A DNA stretch of 7,327 bases from Pseudomonadota bacterium (lineage in GTDB: Bacteria; Myxococcota_A; Polyangia; Polyangiales; Polyangiaceae), in contig JAEYOT010000036.1 in the NCBI GenBank assembly GCA_023411445.1, positions 1 to 7,327 of the forward strand, given 5' to 3'. Position 1 is the first letter of the stretch. Each line of letters begins with the position of its first letter. The translations under genes and the position numbers were made by a program. Below the pieces are notes generated by a model. It saw only the letters and a list, made by a program, of their open reading frames with translations. It had not been told where the DNA came from and did no database searches. This document shows, in pieces, positions 1 to 6,324 of the stretch.

Positions 1-696
1 GGCGCCGCCACCACTTCGTCTGGCGGCAGCGTGTGTGAGTCCTCTCCCACCGCCGGCAAGGCGTGCGATTTCTCCAGCGGCGTGCTGGCCTCCACGGAGG
101 ACGTGTGGAAGCCCTTGTTTCAGCAAGGCGCCGTACCACAGTACCGCGGAGCTCCCGGGGCGTACCGTGAGCCCGTGCTGGTGGTGTTTCAAAACGCCGT
201 TTCCACGGGTGGCTGCGGTGGCGCCACGTCGGACGTGGGCCCGTTCTATTGCCCCGCCGATCAGAAGCTGTACATCGATCCTGGCTTTTACGACGTGATG
301 GAGCAGAAGCTGAAGGCACCGGGCGACTTCGCGCAGGCCTACGTGATCGCGCATGAGGTCGGCCACCACGTGCAGAACCTGATCGGCGCCAATCAGCTGA
401 AGGTCAGCGGGGAGACCAAGAATCAAGTCTCCGTGCGGCTGGAGCTACAGGCAGATTGTCTCGCGGGCGTGTGGGGACACAGCGCGCGCGCCAGCTTGCA
501 GATCAGCGAAGAGGATCTGGCCGAGGCGCTCACGGCCGCCCACGCCATCGGTGACGACACGCTGGGTCACGCGGACGAGCGCCAGTTCACCCACGGCAGC
601 AGCGCGCAGCGCAAGCGCTGGTTTCGCCGCGGCTTTGACGGTGGGGACGCCCGGCAGTGCGACACCTTCGCCGTGAAGAGCTATGCGGAGCTCTAG
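1..696 (+). CDS. YpfJ-type neutral zinc metallopeptidase, 5'-truncated by window edge
   Basis: The frame is open from base 1 to the TAG at 694-696, giving 231 visible residues; the true start lies off the window. A GTG at 31 is in frame but is unlikely to be the start, because similar sequence (GAATTSGGS) continues upstream. The zinc motif HEVGH sits at visible residues 118-122 inside the segment AYVIAHEVGHHVQN. A second conserved block, RLELQADCLAGVW, follows about 25 residues later and should supply the third zinc ligand. FTHGSSAQRKRWFRRGF near the C-terminus is also typical of this family (Pfam Zn_peptidase, PF04228). Members are usually about 280-300 residues with an N-terminal membrane anchor and a Gly-rich stretch, so roughly the first 50-70 residues are missing here. 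Cysteines in the visible part suggest an extracytoplasmic enzyme. The substrate is unknown for the family. The gene converges on the next one, sharing CTAG at the stops. Confidence 0.9.
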   Translation, partial: GAATTSSGGSVCESSPTAGKACDFSSGVLASTEDVWKPLFQQGAVPQYRGAPGAYREPVLVVFQNAVSTGGCGGATSDVGPFYCPADQKLYIDPGFYDVMEQKLKAPGDFAQAYVIAHEVGHHVQNLIGANQLKVSGETKNQVSVRLELQADCLAGVWGHSARASLQISEEDLAEALTAAHAIGDDTLGHADERQFTHGSSAQRKRWFRRGFDGGDARQCDTFAVKSYAEL

Positions 697-1067
697 GCCT
701 CGGCGACCGGCGCTTTGAGCCGCTGCAGCAGGCGCTCTTCCAGCGCGGTGGCTTCGATGCCGAGCGAGGCGGCAGCGGCGAGCAGCAGCGCGTGCTCGCG
801 CGGATCCAGATCGCGGTCCGCAGCGGCGGCGTCGACCAAGAGCGCCAACACGCGCGCCTGAGCGCCCTGATCCAGCGCGCGGAGCGCTTGCGTCGCGCTG
901 CCGAGGGTACGCAGGCTAAGCGGTGCGTCCGGCTCGGGCAGCTTGTAGCGGTTGGCTGCGCGCCGCACGAAGTCCCGCTCCTCCGGTCGAATGACTCCGT
1001 CCGCCGTGACGACGGCCTCGAGCAAAGCCGACACCTTCGCCCTCATCTCGTGGTCCATGAGCGCCAC
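693..1067 (-). CDS. TerB-like domain protein (small, acidic-motif helical)
   Basis: This is a 124-residue, all-helical, Ala/Leu-rich protein without signal peptide or membrane segment. Two related blocks, ADGVIRPEE (about residues 22-30) and ADRDLDPRE (about 83-91), have the spacing and acidic pattern of the TerB/TerB-like fold (tellurite-resistance TerB and DUF533-type proteins), in which such Asp/Glu residues can bind metal ions. No other ter genes are visible, so a tellurite role should not be assumed; lone TerB-like domains are common and mostly uncharacterised. The GTG at 1067 gives MALMDHEM, and an ATG three codons in (1058) is an alternative. An AAAGG stretch lies 11 bases before the GTG, so the start is uncertain. 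It follows the zinc-ribbon gene after 25 bp on the same strand, so the two are probably co-transcribed. Its TAG (complement of 693-695) overlaps the stop of the convergent metallopeptidase gene. Confidence 0.75.
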   Translation of the reverse strand: MALMDHEMRAKVSALLEAVVTADGVIRPEERDFVRRAANRYKLPEPDAPLSLRTLGSATQALRALDQGAQARVLALLVDAAAADRDLDPREHALLLAAAASLGIEATALEERLLQRLKAPVAEA

Positions 1068-1092
1068 GATACCGCAGACCTTTGCCAGCGGT

Positions 1093-1545
1093 CTAACGTC
1101 GCTTCTGCGAAGCGTTGCCCTCCGCCTCTTGCGCCTCGAACGTAGGCAAGAAACCGGAGTGAGTGCGCGTCAAAGCGCGCCCGCGCAAGATCGTCAGCAC
1201 CATCGTCACCGTTCGCCACGCTCGATCGGATTCGATGAAGGCGGCGAGCGTCAGCGCGAGCTGAGGCGCTCTCACGCTCACGCGAGTCAAGATCGTGCGG
1301 GCCGGCTCGGTCTCGATCTCTTCCAGCTCGGCGACGAGCGCTTGCGCCGCGCCGACGCTGAGCGAGCCGTGCACCAGCTCGCTCAGCTCGTGGAAAATCG
1401 CCAAATCCTGCTCGGAGTGCAGCGCCCCGGGGAGCACGGCCAGCCGAGCTCCGCACTTGCTGCAGGGCGAGCTGTCAGGCGCCTTCTCGACCACCACCAA
1501 CGTCACGAAGCCGCAGCTACCGCAGTAGCACGGTAGGTAGGACAT
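1093..1545 (-). CDS. Zinc-ribbon hypothetical protein
   Basis: This 150-residue cytoplasmic protein has no family I can name. The N-terminus carries C6, C8-x2-C11 and C28-x2-C31; the two CxxC pairs 17 residues apart form a classic zinc ribbon, with an extra cysteine at position 6. Residues from about 43 to 135 are predicted helical, with an acidic stretch (ELEEIETEPA) and hydrophobic repeats, and the tail is polar and basic (QKRR). There is no signal peptide or membrane segment. The ATG at 1543-1545 is the obvious start because the cysteines begin five residues later, although no good Shine-Dalgarno sequence precedes it. It is the first gene of a likely two-gene unit with the TerB-like gene, which starts 25 bp after its stop. 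The pairing of a zinc ribbon with an acidic helical TerB-like protein suggests a metal or protein-interaction role, but this is inference only. Confidence 0.7.
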   Translation of the reverse strand: MSYLPCYCGSCGFVTLVVVEKAPDSSPCSKCGARLAVLPGALHSEQDLAIFHELSELVHGSLSVGAAQALVAELEEIETEPARTILTRVSVRAPQLALTLAAFIESDRAWRTVTMVLTILRGRALTRTHSGFLPTFEAQEAEGNASQKRR

Positions 1546-1712
1546 AGGTGGCCAGTAACGCAGACCCTGTTACGCCGCAATGGTCATTCCTAGTTACCAA
1601 TCCGCGCCCTGAGTCTCTTTCACGGGTCCTTCCGCGAGCATCGCGCCGCTGACACGCGGTGCACTGGTGCGGTGCAGAAGCGCGGGCGACTCTCGAAATC
1701 GAGCCTCGCGAC

Positions 1713-1731
1713 GCGCGGCCAAAAGCCGCGC
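1713..1731 (+). other. GC-rich hairpin in leader of antiporter gene
   Basis: GCGCGGC (1713-1719) and GCCGCGC (1725-1731) are perfect inverted repeats of 7 bp, all G-C pairs, separated by the loop CAAAA. There is no T-tract after it on either strand, so it is not a canonical intrinsic terminator. It lies 68 bp upstream of the antiporter ATG and would be in the 5' leader if transcription begins upstream. Chance occurrence is plausible in DNA this rich in G+C. Confidence 0.4.
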
Positions 1732-1782
1732 TGGGCGCGCGTCTGCAGGGGGCAACCTGGCAGAATTTCGAACGTTTGTGTT

Positions 1783-1790
1783 AGGAGGGG
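1783..1790 (+). promoter_or_regulatory. Strong Shine-Dalgarno fixing the antiporter start
   Basis: AGGAGGGG lies 8 bases before the ATG at 1799. It is the best ribosome binding site in the window and the reason for choosing 1799 over the in-frame upstream GTG codons at 1667 and 1778. Confidence 0.85.
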
Positions 1791-1798
1791 AAGAGCTG

Positions 1799-3445
1799 AT
1801 GGAAGTCGTTTCGAACGTCTTGGTCCTGCTGCTGGCCGTCGTCGTCAGCACCTTCGTGATCCGCCTCTTGCCGCCGAAGATACCGGCGCCCTTGATTCAA
1901 ATCGCGATCGGCGCGGCGCTGTACCACTCCGGCTTTGAGATGGCGTTCGACTCCCATCTGTTCTTGCTGCTGTTCATCCCGCCGCTCCTGTTCCTGGACG
2001 GCTGGCGTATCCCGAAGGGCGCCATCTTCCAGGACTGGAAGCCGATCCTGGCGCTGGCCATCGGGCTGGTGGTGCTCACGGTGCTGGGCGTCGGCCTGTT
2101 CATCCATTGGCTGATCCCCAGCATTCCGTTGGCGGTCGCGTTCGCGCTAGCGGCCATCTTGTCTCCCACCGATCCGGTGGCAGTGGCCGCCATGACGGCG
2201 CGCTCGCCGCTGCCGTCGCGCCTGACGCACATCCTCGAAGGCGAATCGCTGCTCAACGACGCCACGGGCCTGGTGTGCTTTCGCTTCGCGGTCGCTGCCG
2301 CGCTCACGGGAACCTTCTCGCTGGCCAGCGCGTCGCTCAGCTTCCTGCTGGTGGCGGGTGGGGGCGTGATCGTCGGCCTGGTGAGCACGGCGCTGATCGG
2401 CCGGCTCAACCGGCTGCTGGTGGCGCGCGTCGGTGAGGATCCGACGTCACAAATCCTGATCAGCTTGCTGATCCCGTTCGCCGCCTACCTAGGAGCAGAG
2501 TCGCTCCATTGCTCGGGTATCTTGGCGGCAGCGGTGGGCGGCATCGCCATGCACTACACGGATCTGGCGGGGCGACCGCTAGCGGTGACGCGCATGCAGC
2601 GCACGGTCGTGTGGAACACCATCCAAGCGGTGCTAAACGGCATCATCTTCGTGCTGCTCGGCGAGCACTTTCCGCACTTCTTGCGGGACTTGCTGGCTAC
2701 GCAGACCACCGGCGGGCTGGACTCGCTCGGTCGCTTCTTGGGCTACGCGCTGGCGATCACGATGTCGCTGGTGGCGCTGCGCTTCTTCTGGGTGTGGGTG
2801 GCGCTGCGGGTCACGATTTTGCGCGCTACGCGCCGCGGCGAGCGCAAGGCGATGCCGCGCACACGGCTGATCGCGGTCACGGCCACCGCCGGAGTGCGCG
2901 GTGCCATCACGCTGGCCGGTATCCTGACGCTGCCGGTGGTCACGGCAGACGGCTCGCCCTTTCCGGCTCGCTCCACCGTGATCACGTTGGCCATGGCCGT
3001 GATCTTGTTCTCCCTCTTGCTAGCTGCCTTTGCGCTCCCGCTGCTCACGAAAGACCTGACAGCGGCGCTTCCGGTCGCAGCGCGAAGAACCGGCGAGCAG
3101 AGCGCGCGCGTCGCAGCAGCGGAAGCGGCGCTCCGGCGGCTAGAAGCGCTGGTGGCCGAGCCGGCAGATCCGGCCACCTCGGACGCCCGCGCCAAGGCCG
3201 CCCTGCACCTGCTCGAAGACTACCGACGCCGGCTGGACTACGGCGAGCTTGGGGAGGACGCGGACGAGGTGCACCGCGTGGCGGACGCCGAGAAGGAGCT
3301 ACGCCTGGAGGCGCTGCGCGCTGAGCGCGACGAGCTGTTCCGGCTGCTCCATGCCCGCGGCATCGAGGAGAACGTGCACCAACGCCTGCTCCGCGAGCTG
3401 GATCTGGTCGAAAGCAGCCTGCACCACTCGCCCAGCATGCACTGA
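1799..3445 (+). CDS. Na+/H+ antiporter, CPA1 family (YjcE/NhaP-like)
   Basis: The 548-residue inner-membrane protein should exchange cytoplasmic Na+ (or K+) for external protons, serving pH and salt homeostasis. About 12-13 hydrophobic helices fill residues 5-416. CPA1 signatures are present: SPTDPVAV at 122-129, LEGESLLND at 146-154 with the ion-binding N153-D154 pair, and GVRGAI at 365-370 with the conserved R367. The cytoplasmic tail (about 425-548) is charged and probably coiled-coil. It ends in a block like ERDELFRLLHARGI, followed by a conserved-looking LRELDL, which is typical of the bacterial form of the family. Length matches E. coli YjcE (about 549). The start is set by the ribosome binding site at 1783-1790, and the first residues MEVVSNVLVLLL immediately form the first helix. 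It appears monocistronic and converges on the Fur-family gene, 27 bp between stops. All catalytic motifs look intact; ion preference cannot be read from sequence. Confidence 0.93.
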   Translation: MEVVSNVLVLLLAVVVSTFVIRLLPPKIPAPLIQIAIGAALYHSGFEMAFDSHLFLLLFIPPLLFLDGWRIPKGAIFQDWKPILALAIGLVVLTVLGVGLFIHWLIPSIPLAVAFALAAILSPTDPVAVAAMTARSPLPSRLTHILEGESLLNDATGLVCFRFAVAAALTGTFSLASASLSFLLVAGGGVIVGLVSTALIGRLNRLLVARVGEDPTSQILISLLIPFAAYLGAESLHCSGILAAAVGGIAMHYTDLAGRPLAVTRMQRTVVWNTIQAVLNGIIFVLLGEHFPHFLRDLLATQTTGGLDSLGRFLGYALAITMSLVALRFFWVWVALRVTILRATRRGERKAMPRTRLIAVTATAGVRGAITLAGILTLPVVTADGSPFPARSTVITLAMAVILFSLLLAAFALPLLTKDLTAALPVAARRTGEQSARVAAAEAALRRLEALVAEPADPATSDARAKAALHLLEDYRRRLDYGELGEDADEVHRVADAEKELRLEALRAERDELFRLLHARGIEENVHQRLLRELDLVESSLHHSPSMH

Positions 3446-3472
3446 GCGGCTATCGCAGGACTCGAAACGCCT

Positions 3473-3946
3473 CTACCGCTGCAGCCTACGCTGACAGCTG
3501 GAGCAGGTGCCGAACAGCTTGTGCTCGTGCCCCGTGAGCACGAAGCCGAGCTTGCTCGCGAGCTCACGCTGCAGCTCCTCCAAAGCTTCGGAGTGAAACT
3601 CGACGACTTTGTGACAGTGCGTGCACATCAAGTGGTCGTGGTGCTCGCGCTCGAAGGCTCGCTCGTAGCGCTGCCCGTGCTCGGGAGAGGCTGGCGCGGG
3701 TTGCAGCAGGCCGGCGTCCACGAGTAGCGGCAGCACGCGATACACGGTCGCGATGTGGGCTTCCGGCAGGCTCTCGACCAGCTCTTCGATCGTGAAATGG
3801 CCGTCGAGCGTCAGGGCGGCGCGCGCGATATTCTCGCGGACGGTCGAGGCTTTCAGGCCCCGCTCACGCACCAGCTCACGCAGGCGCTCCAGGCCGCGCT
3901 CCACGCCTGCCTTGCTCAGCTTGGTGGGGGCCTTGTGAGGCTGCAT
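3473..3946 (-). CDS. Fur-family metal-responsive transcriptional regulator
   Basis: This is a 157-residue winged-helix repressor. The DNA-binding domain spans about residues 15-92, with the recognition helix in HIATVYRVLPLL (64-75), the typical xATVYR of Fur proteins. The hinge leads into the metal and dimer domain with HHDH at 102-105, C108-x2-C111, E123, H140 and C148-x2-C151. The four cysteines should hold structural zinc. HHDH, E123 and H140 align with regulatory-site ligands of E. coli Fur. The linker YERAFEREHHDH keeps the glutamate found in iron-type Fur proteins. The sequence cannot separate Fur from Zur or PerR with certainty, but the iron-type Fur box in its upstream gap and the divergent PepSY operon favour iron sensing. 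Compared with E. coli Fur (148 residues) it has a slightly longer basic N-terminus. The ATG at 3944-3946 has no clear Shine-Dalgarno. It is probably autoregulated through the box 115 bp upstream. Confidence 0.9.
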   Translation of the reverse strand: MQPHKAPTKLSKAGVERGLERLRELVRERGLKASTVRENIARAALTLDGHFTIEELVESLPEAHIATVYRVLPLLVDAGLLQPAPASPEHGQRYERAFEREHHDHLMCTHCHKVVEFHSEALEELQRELASKLGFVLTGHEHKLFGTCSSCQRRLQR

Positions 3947-4056
3947 GGCGCAACCATGGGCAGAACCCGTGTCCGCTTCAAGCCCCCACGTTTCGTCCCG
4001 CTGCAGAGCAGCCCGCGGCCCCGGGCAGCGCGTGGCGAGCCAAGCAGCCGTGGTCG

Positions 4057-4085
4057 TTGATGAAATTGAAAATCATTTGCATTAA
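4057..4085 (+). promoter_or_regulatory. Possible promoter of the methyltransferase-like/PepSY operon
   Basis: TTGATG (4057-4062, 4/6 match to -35) and CATTAA (4080-4085, 3/6 match to -10) are 17 bp apart in an AT-rich island within GC-rich DNA. The Fur box fills the spacer, as expected for a Fur-repressed promoter. The -10 match is weak, so this is tentative. Confidence 0.35.
4062..4080. promoter_or_regulatory. Fur box (ferric uptake regulator operator)
   Basis: GAAATTGAAAATCATTTGC matches the 19-bp Fur consensus GATAATGATAATCATTATC at 14 of 19 positions, including the unbroken core AATCATT. It is AT-rich in a region otherwise dominated by G and C. It lies 76 bp before the ATG of the methyltransferase-like gene and 115 bp from the start of the divergent Fur-family gene, so it could control both. 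Repression under iron-replete conditions is the expected effect. Confidence 0.75.
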
Positions 4086-4156
4086 GAGCGGAGGCCGGCG
4101 ACACTGCCGGTGATGAAAGTGCGTATCAGTCGCAATGTCCAGAGGGCGTCTCGCCC

Positions 4157-4954
4157 ATGAAGGACGCCGTAACGATGTCGGGTCCTCACCACGAGAACCA
4201 ACACCCCGCCTTGCCGCGCGCCGCCGAACGGCGGCGGGCCGCCGGCGCGGCCAGCGACAGGCTATGCCCCGAGCTGGGCTTGGGTGACGAGACGGCTAGC
4301 GCGCTGTTCGCCCAGCTCGGTGGCAGCCTCGACAGTTTTGGTCGCGGCGAGCTTCGCTGCGCGGCGTTCCGCGCTGCCCTCACCGATCGAGTAGCTCGCG
4401 ACTTCTTCCAGCGCCACCCGAGCGGCATCGGCGTCGCCCTGTGGCCGATCCTCGGCACGCGCGCTCATCGCCTCGGCGGCCGCTGGCTCGAGCTGGATGC
4501 GCCGCCCGTGGCGGCTCTGCGTGAGCGCTACCTCCCGGCACGCGCCGGGCGGGCGCAGTCGTCATCCTGCCTGTGCCAGGCGGCCCAAGTCGGGGCATCG
4601 ACGGGCGGACCCGGACCGCGCCTGTTCGTGCTGGACGAGTCCGTGCTGCCGCTCTGCGCCGGGATGATGGAGCGCGCGCTGGATTCGCTCTGCGCGCACG
4701 CGCCGAGCGGCTCCGAGCTGCTGATCACCTTCGACGCTGCCAGTTGGCTGCAGCCGGCGCCGGGCCGCTCGCACGCAGCTCCGGCGCTGGAGCTCGTGGC
4801 GAGCGATCACGTCGCGCGCTACCCGCGGCTGCGCTTCGTCGATGCCGCTAGCTACGATCGTGACCTGCGCGAGTCGCTGCAAGGCTTGAGCGCGGCGAGC
4901 GTGCTTTCGCGCGGTACGCCGGGCCTGGCCCATGTGCGGGTGGGCGAGCCATGA
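4157..4954 (+). CDS. LCM-type SAM methyltransferase-like protein with degraded motif I
   Basis: This is a 265-residue protein without signal peptide or membrane helices. Residues about 44-190 follow the order of leucine carboxyl methyltransferase-like (PF04072) class I methyltransferases: an AFRAALTDRVARDFFQRHP block (70-88), strand 1, then TRAHRL (101-106), RWLELDAPPVAALRE (109-123) with the acidic end of strand 2 at D114, and LFVLDESVLPLCAG (156-169) where the family has a strand ending in an acidic residue before a Leu-rich helix. Where the family has the SAM-binding LGAGLDTR, this protein reads LWPILGTR, so the GxG loop is lost. It may bind SAM weakly, bind something else, or be a catalytically dead relative. 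The C-terminal third is unremarkable. Start: ATG 4157 with AGAGGG 10 bases before it; ATG 4175, preceded by AAGGA, is an alternative. Its TGA overlaps the ATG of the PepSY gene (ATGA, 4951-4954), so the two are translationally coupled, and the Fur box upstream implies induction by iron limitation. Family assignment was made by eye. Confidence 0.65.
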   Translation: MKDAVTMSGPHHENQHPALPRAAERRRAAGAASDRLCPELGLGDETASALFAQLGGSLDSFGRGELRCAAFRAALTDRVARDFFQRHPSGIGVALWPILGTRAHRLGGRWLELDAPPVAALRERYLPARAGRAQSSSCLCQAAQVGASTGGPGPRLFVLDESVLPLCAGMMERALDSLCAHAPSGSELLITFDAASWLQPAPGRSHAAPALELVASDHVARYPRLRFVDAASYDRDLRESLQGLSAASVLSRGTPGLAHVRVGEP

Positions 4955-6300
4955 GCGCGCCTCGGCCGCTTCGGCCCATCTTCGGGGCGCTGCACAGGTG
5001 GGTCGGACTGATCATGGCGGCCTTCTTGTTCTTCAGCGGTGTGACGGGCGCCATCATCTCGTGGGATCACGAGCTCGACGAGCTGCTCAATCCGCACCTG
5101 CTGGACGCTCGCAGCCAGGGCCCGGCGTTACCGTCGCTGGAGCTGGCGCGCGCGATCGAGGCGCGCCACCCTCAGGTGGACGTCACCTGGGCGCCGCTGC
5201 AGGTAGAGCAAGGGCACTCGCTCGCCTTCGTGGTGGAGCCGAAGGTGAACCCCGCCACCGGGCGCTTGTTCGACGTCGGCTACAACCAGGTGTTCATCAA
5301 CCCGCCGGACGGTGCGGAGCTGGGCACGCGCAACTGGGGCGCCGTGTGGCCCATCACGCGCGAGACGTTCGTCTCCTTCTTGTACCAACTGCACTACACG
5401 CTGCACCTGCCGGAAATGTTCGGCTCCGATCGGTGGGGCGTCTGGCTGCTCGGTGCGATCGCCATCCTGTGGACCTTTGATTGCTTCGTGGGCTTTTACC
5501 TCACGCTGCCGGCGCGCCGCCGCGAGGCGCCGCCGGAGGTGCAGGCGCTGGACGAGCAAGCGCCGAGCGCCGCCCCGGCCAGGAGCTATTGGCAGCGCTG
5601 GAAGCCGTCGTGGAAGGTGCGCTGGGGTGGTGGCGCCTATCGCCTGAATTTCGACCTGCACCGCGCCGCGGGTCTGTGGACCTGGGGCCTCTTGTTCGTG
5701 GTCGCTTTCACCGCCTTCTCGATGAACCTGTATCGCGAGGTGTTTTTTCCGGCCATGTCGTTGGTCTCGGACGTGACGCCCTCTCCGTTCGACTTACGGA
5801 CTCCGAGTGATCACCACGCCCCGATCGCGCCGCGGCTCGATCGCGAGTCGGCCGTGCGCTTGGCCGAGGCTGAGGCAAGGCGGCGCGGCTGGGAGCAGCC
5901 GGTCGGCGCGCTCTTCTACGCGCGCGAGTACGGCATCTACGGCGTGCGCTTCTACCGAGCGGAGGACGGACACGGCGCGGGTGGCGTCGGCCATCGCGCG
6001 CTCTACTTCGACGCCAGTGACGGACGGCTGCTCGGCGACTTCCAGCCGTGGCGAGGGACGGCTGCTGATCTGTTCGTGCAAGCGCAGTTTCCGCTGCACT
6101 CCGGGCGCATCCTCGGCCTCCCTGGCCGCATCGCGATCTCGATCATGGGCCTGGTGGTAGCCGGCCTGAGCGTGACTGGCGTGTACGTGTGGTGGCGCAA
6201 GCGCCGCGCGCGCCTGCAAGCCGAGCGTCGACGCCGCGTCGCGGTCTCGGAGCCCAGCGGCGAAGGGGAGCTCCCGCCCGCCGCTGGCACCCTCGCGTGA
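4951..6300 (+). CDS. PepSY-TM membrane protein, PiuB/FoxB-like putative ferrisiderophore reductase
   Basis: The 449-residue inner-membrane protein has the PepSY_TM (PF03929) architecture: helix 1 at about 16-37 (HRWVGLIMAAFLFFSG), a periplasmic domain (about 38-145), helix 2 at about 163-187, a basic cytoplasmic loop with RRRE and a Pro/Ala stretch, helix 3 at about 238-262, a second periplasmic domain (about 263-385), helix 4 at about 393-415, and an RKRRAR-rich cytoplasmic tail. The positive-inside rule fits. Histidines beside or in the helices (H15, H148, H152, H237, H383) are the expected haem ligands; in Pseudomonas FoxB such residues hold two b-type haems that reduce ferric siderophores in the periplasm. 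Length is within the usual 370-500 range. Translation is probably coupled to the upstream gene through the ATGA overlap, with only a weak GGTGGG-like site of its own. The Fur box before the operon supports an iron-uptake job. The natural substrate cannot be read from sequence, and no siderophore receptor lies in the window. Confidence 0.88.
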   Translation: MSAPRPLRPIFGALHRWVGLIMAAFLFFSGVTGAIISWDHELDELLNPHLLDARSQGPALPSLELARAIEARHPQVDVTWAPLQVEQGHSLAFVVEPKVNPATGRLFDVGYNQVFINPPDGAELGTRNWGAVWPITRETFVSFLYQLHYTLHLPEMFGSDRWGVWLLGAIAILWTFDCFVGFYLTLPARRREAPPEVQALDEQAPSAAPARSYWQRWKPSWKVRWGGGAYRLNFDLHRAAGLWTWGLLFVVAFTAFSMNLYREVFFPAMSLVSDVTPSPFDLRTPSDHHAPIAPRLDRESAVRLAEAEARRRGWEQPVGALFYAREYGIYGVRFYRAEDGHGAGGVGHRALYFDASDGRLLGDFQPWRGTAADLFVQAQFPLHSGRILGLPGRIAISIMGLVVAGLSVTGVYVWWRKRRARLQAERRRRVAVSEPSGEGELPPAAGTLA

Positions 6301-6324
6301 GCCAGCTGCGGTTGAGCGAGCGTG

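Larger units (their letters stand above)
1546..1798. other. Divergent intergenic region between zinc-ribbon gene and antiporter
   Basis: This 253-bp gap should hold the promoters of both flanking transcription units, but I see no convincing -35/-10 pair on either strand. It contains a short palindrome (CTCGA-AA-TCGAG, 1692-1703), a stronger GC hairpin (listed separately), and three GTAAC/GTTAC pentamers (1555-1559, 1569-1573, 1593-1597). The antiporter frame is open back to a possible GTG at 1667, but that stretch would encode an Arg/Ala/Ser-rich peptide unlike any antiporter N-terminus, so I treat it as non-coding leader. Confidence 0.6.

Noticed and set aside
693..1067. Tellurite resistance locus based on the TerB-like protein
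   Set aside because: No terC, terD, terE or other ter genes are visible; lone TerB-like domains are widespread and not evidence of tellurite resistance.
1555..1597. Three GTAAC/GTTAC pentamers as an operator
   Set aside because: Only 5-bp units with irregular spacing and no extended symmetry; easily due to chance.
1667..1798. N-terminal extension of the antiporter from an upstream in-frame GTG
   Set aside because: The stretch encodes an Arg/Ala/Ser-rich peptide not typical of the family, and a strong Shine-Dalgarno at 1783-1790 marks ATG 1799, which is followed directly by a first membrane helix.
2509..3324. Long open frame in another register on the + strand inside the antiporter gene
   Set aside because: It has no family motifs, is rich in Gly, Arg and Ala as expected for a shifted frame of GC-rich coding DNA, and lies wholly within a gene with intact conserved motifs.
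3445..3480. Possible bidirectional terminator between antiporter and Fur-family gene
   Set aside because: AGCGG (3445-3449) and CCGCT (3476-3480) can pair, but the loop is long, the inner pairing needs bulges and there is no T-tract on either strand.
4095..4110. CCGGC/GCCGG hairpin in the leader of the iron operon
   Set aside because: The stem is only 5 bp with a 6-base loop and no T-tract; expected often in DNA of this composition.
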